Shown here piece by piece: positions 29,080-40,042 of a DNA stretch of 64,000 nt. The notes under the pieces are model-generated. The model saw nothing but the letters and a program-made list of their open reading frames with translations. It made no database searches and was not told the DNA's origin. The translations under genes and the position numbers were made by a program. The DNA is from Luidia sarsii (Eukaryota > Echinodermata > Asteroidea > Paxillosida > Luidiidae), in the NCBI GenBank assembly GCA_949987565.1, contig OX465107.1:11103721-11167720 (forward strand). The letters are read 5' to 3'. Numbering within the stretch: the first letter of the stretch is position 1; every line of letters begins with the position of its first letter.

Positions 29080-29779
29080 TACACGTGTATGTTTTTTTCT
29101 TTTTTTTCGACACTGCTTCTAACACTTTCCTCAAATCATTCATTATTTATGCTTAAAACGTATTGGTCTGGTTGATGTCTTCTTTTGTGACGTTAAAAAA
29201 AACTCCACAATCCTCTTTCTCACTGCTTCTTCAGTTATGACCTTTCCCAATGTCACTCCAGAGAGACATTTCCTCCTTCTTGGTACTTTCTCTAGCTGCC
29301 CTTTTTATTTTTTATAAAAGCCTATTGGGCCATGTTACTTTCTGTCTTTAAATAATTATAATAAAAATATATAAACAAATTATAAAAGCGAGATGCCCTA
29401 TAGGAGCCTCCATAGTTTTTACCCAGGACGGACTGCCTCAAGTTGCGTGATACACTTTTTTTTCTACGTATGTTGGGGTTTGTTACGGTGCACTCAGATT
29501 TTGTTTAGGACCAACAATAAAGAAAACTGGAGCTTTAAAGCAACTGCCAATTTTGTACCTAGGAAAATAGACCCCAAAAGAGCAACTTTTTGAATCACAC
29601 GAGTTTGGCCTACTGGAAAAGCCTTAACTTTGCACATTTTCGGTGACGGACAAGAGCAGGAAACAAACTGTAAGATACGAAGTCTGAGATCGTTATACGG
29701 AGTCGTTTTCATCGTGCGATGTGAGTTAGAAGGCTACACGTCGAAAACGTGTAGCGTCGAAAACGGGGGTTCCCACGAT

Positions 29780-30070
29780 ATAGTACTACTACTACTACTA
29801 CTCGTAGGTTTTGATAGTAATACTAGTAGTAGTACTAGTAGTAGTACTTAGTAGTAGTACTACTAGTACTAGTAGTACTACTGCTTAGTAATAGTATTAG
29901 TAATAGTAGTAGTAGTAGTACTACTACTACTAGTAGTACTAGTAAGTACTAACTTACTAGTAAAGTGATAGTAGTAGTAATAGTTAGTAGTATTACTACC
30001 ACTACTGACACTAGTACTACTAAGTACTAGTACTACTACCTCCTTGGTACTGGTAGTGGTAGTACTTGTC
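29780..30070. repeat. imperfect (TAC/GTA)n trinucleotide tract
   Basis: Alternating TACTAC and GTAGTA runs with CTAG junctions. Because TAC and GTA are reverse complements, the tract is rich in potential hairpins. It abuts the end of repeat A copy 4. Confidence 0.85.
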
Positions 30071-30930
30071 TATAGTGCTAACTACTATATTATAGTGCTA
30101 TCGTACCTGGATTTTCCCCGCGTCACCTTCTCCACATTTCTTTGCCAAAGAGCAAGAAATTGTGGGCTACAATTCACACATCGTATCTATCAAGTATCAT
30201 GTACATTTTATATAAGAAATCATCCTTTATGTGGCATGTCTAGTTCTTAAACAATCTTGAACAATGTTAAATTGTTATTTCTGCTTGTTTTTGATGGTTT
30301 TTGTCGCTTACCTGCACTGTAGCACTCTGTACAGTCTGTAGTTCTATGCTGTATACATGTACATGTAGTGCATGTAGTGTAGGTCTTCAGCAGCTGAAAA
30401 ACTTTGTTTGGGTCAAAGGTTGCGTTTTAGGCTCTTCCAATAACATTAAACTTCAAAGAAACAATTGATATCGATCTTATCGCAAAGTCAATCAATCTTA
30501 CCTTAAGAAACACATTTCTACAATTGATTGTAGCCCAAGGTTGATCTTGACTTAAGATTAAAAGAAAAGATTAATTGTTTGTATTTCTTTATGAAACACC
30601 CCCCTGTACGTGTAACGAGTAATAATTATGTACATGTACATGTACTTTATTATACATTGTACATGTACATGTACGCGTGCATGTACTGTACAGTACTGTC
30701 TGCGTACAGTGTACAATGTACATCAAAGCTGGCATTGCTTCCTCGGAAATAATCGGACGAAATCGGAATTGCACAGCGCACCTGTCCGAAGTTGGAATCT
30801 TTGGAAATACTGTGCATTGGGCTTGGGCTTGGACGTCATCCCTTCTTCTAACAGTAACACCTAAAAATAGTTTGCGATTTTCCGTTGATAGTGAAGCCAT
30901 GCTTATTCAAATCAGTATATTCTGAAATGC
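30071..30930. other. non-coding spacer with ACATGT cluster
   Basis: No supported gene. An ACATGT/TGTACATG cluster lies at 30625-30722. The open frames there are side effects of the repeats. Confidence 0.55.
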
Positions 30931-32008
30931 AGTATCGTGGGAACCCCCGTTTTCGACGGTACACGTTTTCGACGCTTAGCCTTCTAACTCACATCGCACA
31001 ATGAAAACAACTCCCATAGTATAACGATCTCAGACTTCGTATCTTACACAGTTGGTTTCCTGCTCTTGTCCGTCACCGAAAATGTGGAAATTTAAGGCTT
31101 TTCCAGTAGGCCAAACTCGTATAATTCAAAAAGTTGCTCTTTTGGGGTCTATTTTCCTATAGCCTATAGGTACAAAATTGGCAGTTGCTTCGGAAGCTCC
31201 ATTTTTTTTTATTGTTGGTCCTAAAAAAATTCTGAGTGTACCATAACAACCCCAACAACCGTAGAAAAAAAACATATCGCGCAACTTGAGGCAGTCCGTT
31301 CTGGGTAAAAACTATGGAGGCTCCTATAGGGCATCTCACTTATATATATTATATATATATATATATTATTATTTAAAGATAAAAAGTAACATGGCCCAAT
31401 AGGCTTTTATAAAAAATGGAAAAAATAAAAGGGCAGCTATATAGAGAAAGTACCAAGAAGGAGGAAATGCATGTGTCTCTGGAGTGACATTGGGAAAGGT
31501 CATAACTGAAGAAGCAGTGAGAAAGAGGATTGTGGATTTTTTTTTAACGTCACAAAAGAAGACTTCAACCAGACCAATATGTTTTAAGCATAAATGATGA
31601 ATGATTTGAGGAAAGTGTTAGAAGCAGTGTCGAAAAAAAACCCCCAAAGATGAACACAAAAAAATATACAGGGAAGAATTTTACAGTGCCACACAGCATT
31701 TCGAGTTATTTTAAGAATTTATTTTGCGTTTGGCTGCACTGGGACACCTTACTAAACACCACCGACGAAAATAGGTCACGGTGCTTACTGCGCGGTGCGC
31801 CGAGGACGTCAACAAAACCGGGTAATCTTACGGAAGTGACAGGCTTGATCAACCTTCTCTCCTTATTCCTCCATGCTCTATGATTATTCTAATAGCCTGT
31901 GGTGTGAAGAAAGTGACTAAGACCTCTTTTAGTGTGATACTTTCGTCCACATTGTTCAGTTTGAAGAAAAGTCCTTATATCGTCGAAAACCGGTTACTGG
32001 AGGATATA
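30931..32008 (+). repeat. repeat A, copy 5 (short form)
   Basis: Full length, with left end ATCGTGGGAACCCCC and right end CGGTTACTGGAGGATA. It shares the internal deletion of copies 1 and 4. A (TA)n run near 31340-31370 is unique to this copy. Confidence 0.68.
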
Positions 32009-32047
32009 TCTGTGGTGGTGGAGGCCAGAGCCTAAGCCTGAGTCTAA

Positions 32048-32184
32048 GGCCGTGTCCGAAACGGGCGTCTAGAGCTAGGTCTTCCCCCTATGGTAAATAA
32101 ATGTAGACGGAGATGCGAAGACAATAGCCCTAGCCGTAGCTCTGGAATACCCTTTGGAAGTGGAAGCCCGTTTCGGACACGGCC
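32048..32184. mobile_element. 137-bp TIR element
   Basis: Perfect 19-bp inverted ends GGCCGTGTCCGAAACGGGC. No clear target duplication, no coding capacity. The two arms also share imperfect AGAGCTA/TAGCTCT words, giving a near-complete hairpin. Confidence 0.7.
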
Positions 32185-32571
32185 GTGGTTTCGAGAAGGC
32201 TTTTTTGGCCAGGAAGCGTTTCATATTCAAAGGAAACGTTTGAAAATAATATTGAAAAAATAATAATAATATTTTTCATAAAGGCAAAATTGTTAGAATT
32301 AGTATTTTTAAATTTATTTTTTAATCATACATTTGGGTACTGCACTTCTTTTCTCGAAAATAGTCGACGAAATCCCGAATTTTACCGAGAGGTCACAAAG
32401 TACCCGTATGTATCATGGCGACTTCCCCCACCTAGTGGTAATGCTATGTGTTGTGGAGTGATCTAAAAATTGTATTTTCGGATCCCGAGTCAAATATTTT
32501 CGGTATCTGGCTCACTCCACATACACTAGCATTGATGGTAATGCATGCAAGCAAACATCCGAGACTCAGTG
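32185..32571. other. upstream region of the candidate host gene
   Basis: AT-rich; no element recognised. It directly precedes the proposed exon 1, so its promoter would be here, but I see no clear TATA box. Confidence 0.4.
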
Positions 32572-32669
32572 ATGGGTAATTGTTGCAAAGCTCTTCGCTC
32601 AAATTCACCCCCTTTTCTGTTGTATTTCAACCGCCTGGCCCATGTTTCGTCAATTGGAACCCTTAACTT
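32572..32669 (+). CDS. candidate host gene exon 1 (MGNCC N-terminus)
   Basis: ATG 32572 opens a 33-residue stretch starting MGNCCKALRSN. MGNCC is the pattern of N-myristoylated and palmitoylated membrane-attached proteins (Gly2 for myristate, Cys4 and Cys5 for palmitate). A donor GTAAAG at 32670 leaves phase 2, which the next acceptor completes to a Leu codon. The intron would be 210 bp. The donor's upstream bases (CTT) are weak, so the exon is tentative. Gene not recognised. Confidence 0.4.
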
Positions 32670-32879
32670 GTAAAGTTGTAATTATTGTATTGCAAGTTGC
32701 ATGGTGAAAAATCTGAAATTCAATGCCATATTGCACAATTACTTGGTCATTGCCAGTGCAAGTGCTGTTATTTGCATAATATTGGGCATGTTGTGGATAT
32801 TTTCCCAATTTGTGACACCTAATTTAATTGTAAATTTTAAATTTAATTTAATGTTGTTTTTGTTTTATTCCTTTTGCAG

Positions 32880-32919
32880 GTTCCATGACCGGAACGAAGC
32901 CCATCCTCATCCTTTCCAG
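32880..32919 (+). CDS. candidate host gene exon 2 (40 bp)
   Basis: Preceded by the strong acceptor TTTTATTCCTTTTGCAG and followed by the donor CAG|GTTTGT. The sequence reads FHDRNEAHPHPFQ after completing the shared codon. Entry phase 2 fits exon 1 and exit phase 0 fits exon 3 at 37452. No repeat family covers it. Confidence 0.45.
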
Positions 32920-33020
32920 GTTTGTACAACATATGTAGACTAGTTGATTGGATTGGATAATTCAAGCTACAGTACTAGATCCAGCAGCTTCAATACAACA
33001 AATTGAAGTGAATGATATTT

Positions 33021-33203
33021 CGCAGTGGCTGTTGTTACGGCAGTCGTCTGTGTAGTTCCCTGACTTCACAGTATTTGTCAGGATGTTTAGCTCTTGGAAC
33101 CAGACTATCAGCTAATAGACTGGTTCAATCAGCCTGCAATGCTGACGAAATACAATCAAGTCAGGGAATCACACGGACGACTGCCGTAACAACAGCCACT
33201 GCG
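33021..33203. mobile_element. 183-bp TIR element with 9-bp target duplication
   Basis: Ends are about 44-bp inverted repeats starting CGCAGTGGCTGTTGTTACGG. ATGATATTT is duplicated at 33012-33020 and 33204-33212. A 9-bp duplication suggests Mutator-like mobilisation. It is in the proposed intron 2. The termini are related to those of 33470-34172. Confidence 0.8.
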
Positions 33204-33289
33204 ATGATATTTTGTTGTCACTTCAGCAATCCAAGTACTTTTACTTTGTTTTAGTTTTACTTTTTAGTAACTAATAAAAAGTAATATAG

Positions 33290-33446
33290 GTGATATACAA
33301 AAGTGTTGCAAACTGCTTACTGACTAAAATTACCAAAAAGTAAATCTAAAATTTAGTGGGCCTGACGTTTCGATCCTAGCAGGACCTTTCTCTCTGCCTT
33401 TGAGAAAGGTCCTGCTAGGATCGAAACGTCAGGCCCACTAAATTTT
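33290..33446. mobile_element. Penelope-related snapback insertion with 14-bp target duplication
   Basis: The 14 bp AAAAAGTAATATAG is present on both sides (33276-33289 and 33447-33460). Between them, a roughly 45-bp arm with GGGCCTGACGTTTCGATCC is followed by its inverse, giving a hairpin around CTCTGC. The left extension matches the 3' end of the Penelope-like element at 27.9 kb. Inverted partial copies are typical of this group. Confidence 0.78.
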
Positions 33447-33469
33447 AAAAAGTAATATAGTATAATTTA

Positions 33470-34172
33470 CCAGTGGCTATTGTTACGGCAGCCGTAACGC
33501 AACTTCCATTTTCTATAGTTACGGCACTGCAACTACGCAAGCGCGAGGACACACACCAGATCGAATGTGTACAGAAAACTGTACACTGACTATACTTTGG
33601 AAGCGCGATGTTAGCTGGCGACGCTGCCGCCCGGCCGTCGTGCTTGATCTTGATTTGTTGCATTTGCATGATACATTCATCATTATTTGTTGCCACTTTT
33701 TGATTAAAGAAAATTACAACGTTGTTTTATAGGTACAATAGTTTTATAATTTGTATAGTGGTCTTTTAAACCTCCCTAAAATCGAATGACTTCTTGTATT
33801 TTCTGCCGTCACATGCACGCACGCGAAGTCGACATCGTACTACAGTGCATCGCTGACGACTTTGTTAGGGACCCGTTTTTTTGTTGATCTCACCGTGCGA
33901 GAGAATCTTCTATAAATGATTGACTAAAAGACACCTTTTTGCATTCCGATAATGACAGGGATATTGCTTCAAGACAAGCAAATTATGTGCCTACAGCCAG
34001 AGAATTTGCCATGTTTCCGATGGTACGTACTGAGCTTGAGGCGGCGCTGCCTGTGCATGTGGGTTTATACCCCATGCAACAAAATCTGACGTCCTCGCGC
34101 TTGCGCAGTTGCAGTGCCGTAACTATAGAAAATGGAAGTTGCGTTACGGCTGCCGTAACAATAGCCACAGCG
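33470..34172. mobile_element. 703-bp TIR element related to 33021-33203
   Basis: Long inverted ends (about 80 bp) include GGCTATTGTTACGGCAGCC and CAAGCGCGAGGAC. The flanks TATAATTTA and TGTAATTTA are a 9-bp duplication with one mismatch. The interior has no transposase. Same family of termini as the 183-bp element. Confidence 0.72.
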
Positions 34173-34185
34173 TGTAATTTAATAC

Positions 34186-34246
34186 ACTCTGCCTTTGAGA
34201 AAGGTCCTGTTAAGATCGAAATGTCAGGCCCACTAAATTTTAAGAT
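34186..34246 (+). repeat. Penelope-like terminal fragment
   Basis: CTCTGCCTTTGAGAAAGG followed by GATCGAAATGTCAGGCCC matches the arm of the snapback at 33390-33446 with a few substitutions. Confidence 0.65.
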
Positions 34247-34259
34247 AATTTAATACAGT

Positions 34260-34937
34260 TAGTCCGAGTAAACATTTCGACCGTAAAACTACCCGACCGA
34301 AACCCCCAGATTAACCGCCGAAATCACCCGTATCACCGTCCTACGCGGCCATTTTTGGATTCAGTGAGAATCACAGATTTCAATAATGGTAATTTGTATT
34401 AGTTTTGGGAAAAAGGAAAATATTTCCCCTCATTTGATCGAGAACATTCTCTCCCGTGCGATGAGCCAAAAGGCGGCCATCTTGGATTTCAAATTGAAAC
34501 GGTATTAACTGTACACCTATACATGTAAACCGATGACGTCAGTGTGCTCGCAGACCTGTCAAAACGTCACTGATTTGCGTGTATACATGTACAGTATAAC
34601 TGTTTCAATTTGAAATCCAAGATGGCCGCCTTTTGGCTCATTGCACGGGAGAGAATGAGGGGAAATTTCTCCCTTTTCCCCAAACGTGAGTAATACAAAG
34701 GACCATTATTGAAATCTGTGATTCTCACTGAATCCAAAAATGGCTGCGTAGGATGGTGATACGGGTGTTTTTGGTTGTAAATCTGGGGATTTTGGTCATA
34801 GTCAAAATGTTTTCGTGGTTTGTACGCACCAGCAGGGTTGGCATTCGGTTCGACTTGGACCCTTCAGTCACCTGAACCTCAAAATTTAAAAATTTGATAA
34901 AAAAGGGTGACTTGTCGGGTCCAAGTTACTCGGACTA
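34260..34937. mobile_element. foldback TIR element with 9-bp target duplication
   Basis: It begins and ends with TAGTCCGAGTAA / TTACTCGGACTA and is flanked by a perfect 9-bp duplication TAATACAGT (34251-34259, 34938-34946). Most of its length is one long imperfect palindrome; arms share TTTTTGGATTCAGTGAGAAT and AAGGCGGCCATCTTGGATTT. The size of the duplication suggests Mutator-type transposition. Confidence 0.82.
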
Positions 34938-35039
34938 TAATACAGTATTAATTGATACTAGTTATATTACTGTCAATTGATCAATTAAATAACTTACCGA
35001 GACTCGTACTGTAATACTAATACTGTCAAGTGTTATACT

Positions 35040-35618
35040 TAGTCCGAGTAACTTGGACCCGACAAGTTAACCTATTTTTTTTTTTTATTTAGAATTTTGA
35101 GGGTTGGGTGACTGTACTACTACTACTAGCCAGGGTCCAATCTTTTCCGTATGTCAAATACTACTACCTCTACAATGTTTCAACTACCCGACCGAAATCC
35201 CCAGATTCACCCCCGAAAACACCTGTATCACCGTCCTACGCGCCCACTTTTGGATTCAGTGAGAATCACAGATTTCAACACTGGTCATTTGTTTTACTCA
35301 CGTTTGGGGAAACAGGAGAATTTTCCCCTCAGTTGATCGAGAAGATTCTCTCCCTTCCAACGAGCCAAAAGGTGGCCATCTTTAATTTCAAATTGAAATG
35401 GTGTACAAAAATGTACATGCAAATCGATGACGTTTTGACTTTTGACAGGTCCGTGTGCGCAGTGGGTCTGTGTGAGTGTGTGCGTGCGCCCATGGCCGCA
35501 CGTGTTGAGTCCTGGGACTGTTTTCTAAACAGCGCAAAACAGACCCACTGTGCACACGGACCTGTCAAAATGTCATTGATTTGCGTGTGTACCGTTTCAA
35601 TTTGAAATGAAAGATGGC
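35040..35618. mobile_element. foldback TIR element, second copy, truncated
   Basis: It starts TAGTCCGAGTAACTTGGACC and follows the first copy to the centre, including GTGAGAATCACAGATTTCAA. An additional nested inverted repeat around CAGTGGGTCTG lies in the middle. The right arm stops near AAAGATGGCTG, so the far end is missing. Confidence 0.7.
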
Positions 35619-36820
35619 TGCATCCTACAGTATCTCTACTTTTAAAGCTCTGTATTATCTGAAAATGTGTGTAGGCAGTTCAAACTTCTGTCCGTGTAAA
35701 AAAGTTCACGTGAGAATGCGCGGTCATAGAGCTCTATTAATAAACTAGAGTGCGCACTCCTCTATCAACGTGCGATACGAACGTGTGCTGAAAATAAGTG
35801 AACACGTGTGTGTTCACTTATTTTAATCAAATTTAATCAAATTTGGCAAATGCGCAGAGCCCATACTCAAATTGTGCATCGTAGTGATGGTACCCTTGAC
35901 GTGATTGTCTGTCACATGGCAAATTTCAAACTCAAGTTGGTCACTATTTGGCATTAATTATGTTTATAATCCCAGATCAAAAGTTGTTTTTGTATTTCAG
36001 GCTTATTTGAACCCAAATGCAAATGCGGCGTATTCTATGATCATCAGTAAATACATTTAATACACATTTATTCCATTGCTGCAATCTTTAACAACAATTT
36101 TTTCAGTAATGGACCGGGTTGTCAACTCATGATGTCACCAAGGACAGCCTCTATGGGGGCTCCCCCTTCCTTACTTTAATATTTTTTGACCTCTTTCCGA
36201 AAGTTTAAATTTCAAACAAATGCATGAATGTATTTTACTGACACGGCAGTATTATTTGAAAAAATTGCATTGTAATTGACCTTGAAGCAAAAGCACATGT
36301 CTGTTTGGGTTCATTCTTGGTATGTATCTAAGTTGGGAGTATCCAAAAATTGCAATCATGTGACTGATGCCATCTCATGAATATTTATGAGGTCATGAAG
36401 TTTTATAAGGTCAGCATATTTAACCACCACAGCAAGATTTTGTAATTTTTTATATTTCTGCCGTGGGATAGGCCCCTATGGTTAAGAATCATCATGTGGT
36501 TCCAAAAGGACACAATGTAATCATGATGTCATCAAAATATGAGTTTTAAAGCACATATTAGCCATTCTCAAATCTTCTTGAAACTTGGTGGGCAGTTACA
36601 TGTACCGGGTAGATATTGTTCTAGACATTCAAGTTTGATTCTGATTGAGCATTGTTTCGAATTACAGTACAGTGAATTACGAATTTTTGAATGTTATCAT
36701 GTACCATAGACTTTGGTTTGCGTTTTGTTGTAGGCTTGAATGGTATGGTTTCAAATCACAGAGATGCCACTTTTTAAAATTGTTTTTTAAGCCTAATGTC
36801 CTAGACCCTTTTTGCTAGGA
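35619..36820. other. AT-rich sequence without recognised features
   Basis: Within the proposed host intron 2. I see no gene or clear repeat. TTGGTGGGCAGTTA-like words hint at old repeat B pieces near 36580-36700. Confidence 0.4.
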
Positions 36821-36829
36821 ACCTACCTG

Positions 36830-37295
36830 AATCCTTTGAAATCCTCTGATTTTGAGTATGAAATTTGGGCTACCAGCCTCAATCCTCTGAAATCCTCTGA
36901 AATTTGCCACCGTACACAAAAATTGTGGTGCCCACTGCCTCAATCCTCTGAAATCCTCATAGCCAGGGAATGGGTATGGCCAGCAGCTCGTGGGTGAGTT
37001 TGCCCATGGGATGACTATAAATGTGTGGTTTGGAACCAAGCATAACTAATGCAGTTTGAGACCCCAATGCAGTTTGAGAATCAATCCTCTGAAATCCTCA
37101 TTTTAGTCGAACCCCATGCAGCCTAAATCCTCCCAAATCCTTCTCCAGTAGTTTGCCCATTCAGCCTCAATCCTCAGAAATCCTTCTAAACTTCACAACC
37201 TATCCAGCCTCAATCCTCTGAAATCCTTGGAACCTTCATAACCTATTCAGCCTCAATCCTCTGAAGTCCTTTGCTTTAGCCCAGAGGATTTCTGA
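36830..37295 (+). repeat. CCTCAATCCTCTGAAATCCT dispersed tandem repeat
   Basis: At least eight copies of a roughly 20-24-bp word built from CAATCCTCTGAAATCC, irregularly spaced, with one inverse copy (GAGGATTTCTGAGGATT) at the end near 37282-37300. Confidence 0.78.
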
Positions 37296-37451
37296 GGATT
37301 TAGGAAGGTAAGGGTTAAAAGAAGTGCGATATTATGTTCTGTTTTTTTAAACATAGTTACAGTAAGTCTCTAGTTTTTATAAAAATTGTTTGTACAAAAT
37401 AAAAATAAAAAAGTTTTTAAATGTTGACAAATATTTCTTTTCTTTTCATAG

Positions 37452-37695
37452 AACGTGGACAGATTTACATCCAAGGGCCACAGTGGGAAAAGTGACAACC
37501 AAGGATCAATGCCAAAACATGGTGATCATTCTGACCTTACAGAGCCAAGGGAGAGAATACATCTTCCCAACCGTGACTCGCCCAATCAACGCTCATCAGT
37601 CAGTCCAGGATCAAGGCAGTCACATGAGCAAAGTAGTCCTCGTATGTATCGAAACAAAGAATCCTACTTGCATCGGCAGAGAGAAAAACAGAAGT
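37452..37695 (+). CDS. candidate host gene exon 3
   Basis: Acceptor TTTCTTTTCATAG precedes it and donor GTAAGT follows. The 244-bp exon reads NVDRFTSKGHSGKSDNQGS, then PRERIHLPNRDSPNQRSS, and SPRMYRNKESYLHRQREKQ without stops. It is hydrophilic, rich in Ser, Arg, His and Gln, probably disordered with a basic end. Phase 0 at entry fits exon 2; exit is phase 1, so more exons are expected downstream. It is not part of any repeat family seen here, which supports it as unique host sequence. Protein not recognised. Confidence 0.5.
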
Positions 37696-37775
37696 GTAAG
37701 TATTTGTGAGGCCTATGTACATGTACATGTAGTAGCAATGTTAGAGGTAACGCGATATTGACATTTGCTATTCTT

Positions 37776-37910
37776 GGGTCGATTTCACCAAACTCATCGT
37801 AACTTACGATCAATCGCAAGACGATAAGCGATGCACAGAAACCATACGGCCTATCACAACTTACGATGGGTTATCCATCGTAAGTTGAGTTACGATGCGT
37901 TGTAAGGCTT
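37776..37910. repeat. cluster of inverted AACTTACGAT words
   Basis: CGTAACTTACGATC, ACAACTTACGATGG, CATCGTAAGTTGAG and GTTACGATGCG form overlapping hairpins. Probably a small palindromic element; ends not defined. Confidence 0.45.
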
Positions 37911-38925
37911 TGCTGGTGACACGCAATTTTTTTTTTTTTCAAGTGAATGTTACTCTTTACCCACAAGGTCTTTCAGCTTCAAATTACTCCTAAATGTTCA
38001 TCAAGCACCCTTCTTTTGTAAAATGGCAATAAAATTACAAAAGGGTACCTCAATTTTTCCAGAAAGATGAAAGTTTCGGAGCACAGTTAGGGCGACGACT
38101 TTCGCGCGCGCGTAATTTTTTGGACGAAGGTGGATATTTCATGGTTCACTGTTTGCATTAAATATCAACCTCTAGGGTCTTTTAAGCCAATAAATACCGC
38201 CCTCTATCGACTAGATAGGAATAGTAAATCCCCTGATGCTTTTTGTTTCGTTTCAAACGGTCAAGAAATACGATTTCTAGGTATTTTTTGTCATTTCTCA
38301 CAAATTTTTCTCAAATTTTCCCACTTTTTTATGATTTTTCATACACAGAACATCGGGGGGAAAGGTGGAAACCTAGATAATCTGATTATTTGTTTCATTT
38401 TGTGTAAGAAAATGTAAATTTAATTCCTGCGCAAGCTTGCGCACAGGGAAATTATAACGTTTAAAAAAAACGATGTTGACGAAAATCGTCGGCGCCATTT
38501 TCAAAATGGCGGATTATAATGTACTTCATGCATAGGCCGCGCCGGTGCATACCTTCTGTTGACCTTTCTACATGTACTACTACTGATAATGATGATGGTT
38601 ATATTTTCAGTTGTAATTCATCCCTTTTACTTATAAAACCTGGAGGGAAATGTATTTTGGGGTATAATCTAATTCTAAAACAAAAAGTATCTTTTAATTT
38701 TATTTATCAATTGCCAAGCTGATTATCAATGGCCATGCCGGGATTAATTGAAAGTTTTTGAAACATCTTCTTTTTTTACATTATATTGAAGATTGAAGAT
38801 CTCTTCTATTTTTTGTTTTAAATTTAAGGTCTATAACATTTTCCCTAGAATTCCTATACGTTTTCCTGGCAATGTCACGAAAATTTGTAAGTGATTCTGT
38901 GGTGGGAGAAACTCTAAAAAAAAAA
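37911..38925. other. AT-rich spacer
   Basis: No supported gene or element. A short palindromic pair GCGCAAGCTTGCGC is near 38429 and a GCGCGCGCG run near 38103. Confidence 0.4.
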
Positions 38926-39510
38926 GTGTGATCATTTATAACTTAAGTTATAAGTAAACTGTAACGTTTACTCCAACGACGACCAGATAGGTTCCAGGAG
39001 TATGGTGTCTTTGGGGGAGCATAACCACTAAACGAAAGGCTTTGGCTTTACTATTTTTTCACCATTGCATTTCACCTATCAATAGCTTTCAGTTGATGTG
39101 TAGGTTGACTATCTTGGACCTCTAAACAAAAAATGTGATCATTTATAAGTAAACTGTAACGTTTACTCCAACGAAGACCAGATAGGTTCCAGGAGTATGG
39201 TGTCTTTGGGGGGGCATAACCACTAAACGAAAGGCTTTGGCTTTACAATTTTTTCACCATTGCATTTCACCTATCAAGAGCTTTCAGTTGATGTGTAGGT
39301 TGACTATCTTGGACCTCTAAACAAAAAATGTGATCATTTATAAGTAAACTGTAACGTTTACTCCAACGACGACCAGATAGGTTCCAGGAGTATGGTGTCT
39401 TTGAGGGAGCATAACCACTAAACGAAAGGCTTTGGCTTTACAATTTTTTCACCATTGTATTTCACCCATCGAGAGCTTTCATTTGATGTATGATTTAACA
39501 AATTTGGGTA
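38926..39510 (+). repeat. three tandem copies of a 195-bp unit
   Basis: Units start TGTGATCATTTATA at 38927, 39134 and 39329. All include GACCAGATAGGTTCCAGGAG and AACGAAAGGCTTTGGCTTTA. The copies are nearly identical; the first has an extra ACTTAAGTTAT. No coding frame. Confidence 0.88.
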
Positions 39511-40042
39511 AAAAAAAAATTTTGCTCTAATATTGCTACATGTAGGTCACCAATCGTAAAACCTACTGTGCTTTCTTCAGCTGATACGCTGTTATTTTTG
39601 CCAAGTGTGCAAATGGTGCAGATGGTTGCTTAAAGCCCCTACACAACATTGGTAAGATCGAAAAACAAATGTTCACAGATTTACATAAAACTTAGGCCTA
39701 TACAGTTTGAAGATGGTTATAGTAGAAACCTTACACTGAAATATTTCTGCCTAAAATATTGTATTTTGGGAGAAAAGAGTAAAAGAAATGGTTTACGTCT
39801 CACCAAGATCTAAACTATTTTTCGGAAGAGTACGGCGTTAAATGCGTCCATTTTATTTACATGTATCTGCAAGCTAGGCTTAGTATAGGCCATGGGACAA
39901 TTCTTTTTGACCCCCCAAAAATGTATTAATGAAAGTTGGAACCAACAGAATGTCCTGATTGGTAGTTAAATTGTAGCGTTCTGATTTACTATCTTTTTAA
40001 AATACTGACATACTATCTTGCAGATACTTTGTTTTGAGGAGA
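39511..40042. other. spacer between repeats
   Basis: I see no gene and no defined element. Confidence 0.4.

Larger units (their letters stand above)
27925..29088 (-). mobile_element. Penelope-like element, 5'-truncated copy
   Basis: Inserted in repeat A copy 4 with TCTTTTTT-like sequence on both sides. It encodes the C-terminal half of a Penelope-like protein on the minus strand and ends with the TAGTGGGCCTGA word shared with fragments at 33.3 and 34.2 kb. RT motifs are missing, so it was truncated on insertion. Confidence 0.72.
27592..29779 (-). repeat. repeat A, copy 4 (short form, inverted, interrupted)
   Basis: This full-length inverted copy faces copy 3 tail to tail across ACATGTACACGTACATG. 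Its left and right ends are both present (TATCCTCC at 27592 and CCCACGATA at 29779). A Penelope-like fragment is inserted at about 27925-29088. Confidence 0.68.

Noticed and set aside
36001..36046. Possible exon after TTTTTGTATTTCAG with a GTAAAT donor
   Set aside because: Its length breaks the phase between exons 2 and 3 of the candidate gene, and the alternative phase gives a stop in exon 3.
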